Shown here in pieces: positions 62,182-64,000 of a stretch of 64,000 bases of DNA. Numbering within the stretch: the first letter of the stretch is position 1; every line of letters begins with the position of its first letter. Source of the stretch: Hyphomicrobiales bacterium. Lineage in GTDB: Bacteria > Pseudomonadota > Alphaproteobacteria > Rhizobiales > Beijerinckiaceae. The DNA lies in the NCBI GenBank assembly GCA_019075865.1, contig JAGXAN010000001.1, positions 310,001 through 374,000 on the forward strand. Reading direction: 5' to 3'. Below the pieces are notes generated by a model. That model made no database searches. It was not told where the DNA came from and saw only the letters and a list, made by a program, of their open reading frames with translations. Position numbers and translations under genes: made by a program.

Positions 62182-63411
62182 ATGACTGTGCATAAAGTGG
62201 CCTTACTCACCGCCGGTGGCCTTGCGCCCTGCCTGTCTTCAGCCGTCGGTGGTTTGATCGAGCGCTACAGCGAAATGATGCCCGACATTGAGATCATCGC
62301 CTATCAGAACGGCTACCACGGCCTGCTCTTGGGCAATCATTTGAAAGTGACGCCGCAGGTGCGTTCGCAGGCGGCGATATTGCATCGTCATGGCGGCTCG
62401 CCGATCGGCAACAGCCGCGTCAAACTCACCAACGTCAAGGATTGCGTGAAGCGGGGTCTGGTGCAGGCCGGTCAAGACCCGCTGGAAGTGGCGGCACAGC
62501 AACTCGAAAAGGATGGCGTGACCATTCTGCATACCATTGGCGGCGACGATACCAATCTCACCGCCGCCGATCTGGCCAAACACCTTGCTAAGCGCGGCTC
62601 GAAGCTCACGGTGGTTGGCTTGCCCAAAACCGTTGACAATGATGTCGTGCCCATTCGCCAATCGCTGGGGGCCTGGACTGCCGCCGAGCAGGGAGCGCTA
62701 TTTTTCGAAAATGTCGTGAATGAAGCCTCCGCCAACCCGCGCACCTTGATCATCCACGAGGTCATGGGCCGCAATTGTGGTTGGCTGACGGCTGCCACCG
62801 CTCGCAAATATCGGGAGCGACTGTCGACCCTCTCCTTCGTGCCCGGCTTTGGCCTCTCGCAGGCGCGCAAGGATATTGATGCCGTCTATCTGCCCGAAAT
62901 GGCGCTGGATATTCCCTCTGAAGCGGCGCGCATCAAGAAAGTAATGGACCAGAAAGGCTGCGCTTGCATCTTCATCAGTGAGGGCGCCGCCGTGTCCGAA
63001 GTGGTCGCTGAAATGGCGGCACGCGGCATCGAGGTCGAGCGAGATCCTTTCGGGCACCTGATGCTGGACAAAGTCAACGTCGGCAACTGGTTTGCACAGC
63101 AGTTTGGGCAATTGATTGGCGCTGAAAAGACGCTGGTGCAGAAGTCCGGTTATTTTGCCCGGGCTTCTGCCGCCAATGCCGATGACCTGCGCTTGATCAA
63201 GGGCATGGTTGATTTGGCTGTCGATGCGGCCCTGCATGGCACTTCCGGCGTCATTGGCCACGATGAAGAGCGCAACAATGTTCTGCGCGCGATTGAATTT
63301 ACCCGCATTCGTGGTGGCAAGGCCTTCGACATTACCACCGACTGGTTTGTTCCGATGCTGGCAGAAATTGGTCAGCCCAAACCGCTGGCGGCCCCTGCCG
63401 CCGCGCACTAG
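62182..63411 (+). CDS. pfp: Pyrophosphate-dependent phosphofructokinase
   Basis: 409 residues. Phosphofructokinase family: LTAGGLAPCLSSAVGGL nucleotide/PPi site, IGGDDTNLTAADL, and LPKTVDNDVVP catalytic motif. The second Asp in GGDDT is the known marker for PPi use rather than ATP (ATP enzymes have GGDGS). Reversible step of glycolysis/gluconeogenesis. MGRNCGWLTAATA is the substrate-binding loop. Monocistronic here. Confidence 0.9.
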   Translation: MTVHKVALLTAGGLAPCLSSAVGGLIERYSEMMPDIEIIAYQNGYHGLLLGNHLKVTPQVRSQAAILHRHGGSPIGNSRVKLTNVKDCVKRGLVQAGQDPLEVAAQQLEKDGVTILHTIGGDDTNLTAADLAKHLAKRGSKLTVVGLPKTVDNDVVPIRQSLGAWTAAEQGALFFENVVNEASANPRTLIIHEVMGRNCGWLTAATARKYRERLSTLSFVPGFGLSQARKDIDAVYLPEMALDIPSEAARIKKVMDQKGCACIFISEGAAVSEVVAEMAARGIEVERDPFGHLMLDKVNVGNWFAQQFGQLIGAEKTLVQKSGYFARASAANADDLRLIKGMVDLAVDAALHGTSGVIGHDEERNNVLRAIEFTRIRGGKAFDITTDWFVPMLAEIGQPKPLAAPAAAH

Positions 63412-63875
63412 TCTCGCGGGTTACGGGGCAGGGCGCACCTGCCCCCGTCGCGCACCTGCCCCCCTCGCGCAGCGCGCTTACGCCGGCATCCTCGCCTGCT
63501 TGCCATTTTCAAGGGCTTTTTGCTTCCACGCACCGCGCCTGCCGGGCGTGCTTAGGGCGCGGCCAAAAGGCCAGCAAATGGTGCCCGAGGCTTTGTCAGC
63601 TTCCTGTCAGGTAAAACGAGGCAAACTCAATAATTGCAATGGGTAAGCGGTTGTTGCGCGGAATTTGCGGGCTGTGTTTGAATGGCCCCGGTCCAGTAAT
63701 AACCAGTTAACCGTGCGACAGGGTTTGAGAGATTTTGGCAGGGAAACAGCACTTCCCAACCCCGCGATTAACGATGTTTCAATGAATTTCGTTGGCGGGA
63801 ATTTGTGATTTGACTCTTCCGTTTTCGAATCTTAAGTCTTGTCAATAGTTTGGCGTATGAAAAAAGGTGCTAACT
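63412..63875. other. 464-base intergenic region before an exported-protein gene
   Basis: Begins with a 17-bp tandem duplication, then shows no open frame with a good start apart from an 8-codon ORF (63857-63883, ATG AAA AAA to TAA) that runs into the next gene's GTG. A TTGACT at about 63811 could be a -35. I see no strong terminator for pfp. Confidence 0.5.
63433..63466 (+). repeat. 17-bp tandem duplication after pfp
   Basis: GCGCACCTGCCCCCGTC (63433-63449) is followed by GCGCACCTGCCCCCCTC (63450-63466), one mismatch. The C-tract makes it prone to slippage. Confidence 0.85.
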
Positions 63876-64000
63876 GTGAGTAATGCACTCCATGAATTCT
63901 CGCGCAAGGCAGCGATGCTTCTGGGCGCAGCCTGTGTCATCGGCGGGTTGCAAATGCCAGTCGTCGCCGCTCCGGCGGCCGATGCCGCTGCGCCGGTGCA
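63876..64000 (+). CDS. Exported or membrane protein, N-terminal fragment
   Basis: 41 codons from GTG 63876 to the window edge. The start MSNALHEFSRKAAMLLGAAC carries a basic N-region and then a hydrophobic stretch ending MPVVA-APAADAAAPV, which looks like a signal peptide followed by an Ala/Pro linker. AAGG lies 9 bases upstream. The opening resembles that of TonB-system ExbB or other energiser proteins with long Ala/Pro-rich N-termini, but I cannot assign it from 41 residues. Confidence 0.55.
   Translation, partial: MSNALHEFSRKAAMLLGAACVIGGLQMPVVAAPAADAAAPV

Overview
The window looks like about 64 kb of chromosome from an alphaproteobacterium, most likely in or near Hyphomicrobiales (Rhizobiales). 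The supporting evidence is a CtrA-type cell-cycle circuit (ctrA, chpT and a divL whose phospho-acceptor histidine is a tyrosine), a tetrameric sarcosine oxidase operon, a TsaE-aminoglycoside-phosphotransferase-like fusion next to a MurU-like gene, a PPi-dependent phosphofructokinase, and small RNAs with the CCUCCC motif seen in rhizobial sRNAs. Composition is even and GC-rich. I see no insertion sequence, prophage, integron or CRISPR array. Genes are dense, and many neighbours overlap by 1, 4 or 8-14 bases, so translational coupling is common.

Layout. 0-13.9 kb is housekeeping: a cut-off cysteine hydrolase coupled to a secreted GyrI-like protein, dapF-mtaB, a dCTP deaminase, metZ, an aminotransferase, mscL, an outer-membrane beta-barrel protein, an esterase, an AlkA-like glycosylase, gluQ, glk and lysC. 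14-22.4 kb holds an amidase, a DUF486 membrane protein, tRNA-Leu(CAG), an NDUFA9-like protein, matB, tRNA-Ala(GGC), amn, dapB and gpmA. 22.5-29.9 kb is the most distinctive block: chpT, then cheA-cheW-cheY-cheB-cheR on the plus strand, meeting ctrA on the minus strand across a shared terminator, with fliJ divergent from ctrA. 30-36.7 kb is soxBDAG and an altronate/galactarate dehydratase family gene. 36.8-41.2 kb is a tightly overlapped nucleoside catabolic operon (cdd-punA-deoC-deoA plus a hydroxyacid dehydrogenase). 41.2-48.7 kb carries DUF1465, a candidate sRNA, DUF1192, kdsD, a TPR lipoprotein, rpsU, purEK, YdcH-like small proteins and a glutamate dehydrogenase family gene. 49-56 kb has ybgC-ruvBAC, yebC, a lysophospholipase-like gene, hisN, a tandem pair of near-identical sRNA genes and an N-formylglutamate amidohydrolase gene. 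56-64 kb has eda, murU-like, tsaE fusion, divL, pfp and the start of an exported protein.

How the parts connect. ChpT passes phosphate to CtrA, and DivL controls the kinase upstream of that relay, so three parts of the cell-cycle circuit lie in this window. A complete but unusual chemosensory gene set with no receptor sits between chpT and ctrA. MatB, the NDUFA9-like protein, glk, eda and pfp point to central carbon metabolism with both Entner-Doudoroff and PPi-dependent glycolytic steps. Three intergenic RNAs (one around 41.9 kb, two around 54.9-55.3 kb) share a CCUCCC single-stranded motif and are the best candidates for under-described regulators. Most protein genes here belong to known families. 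The novelty I can support lies in arrangement, domain architecture and RNA genes rather than in an unknown protein machine.
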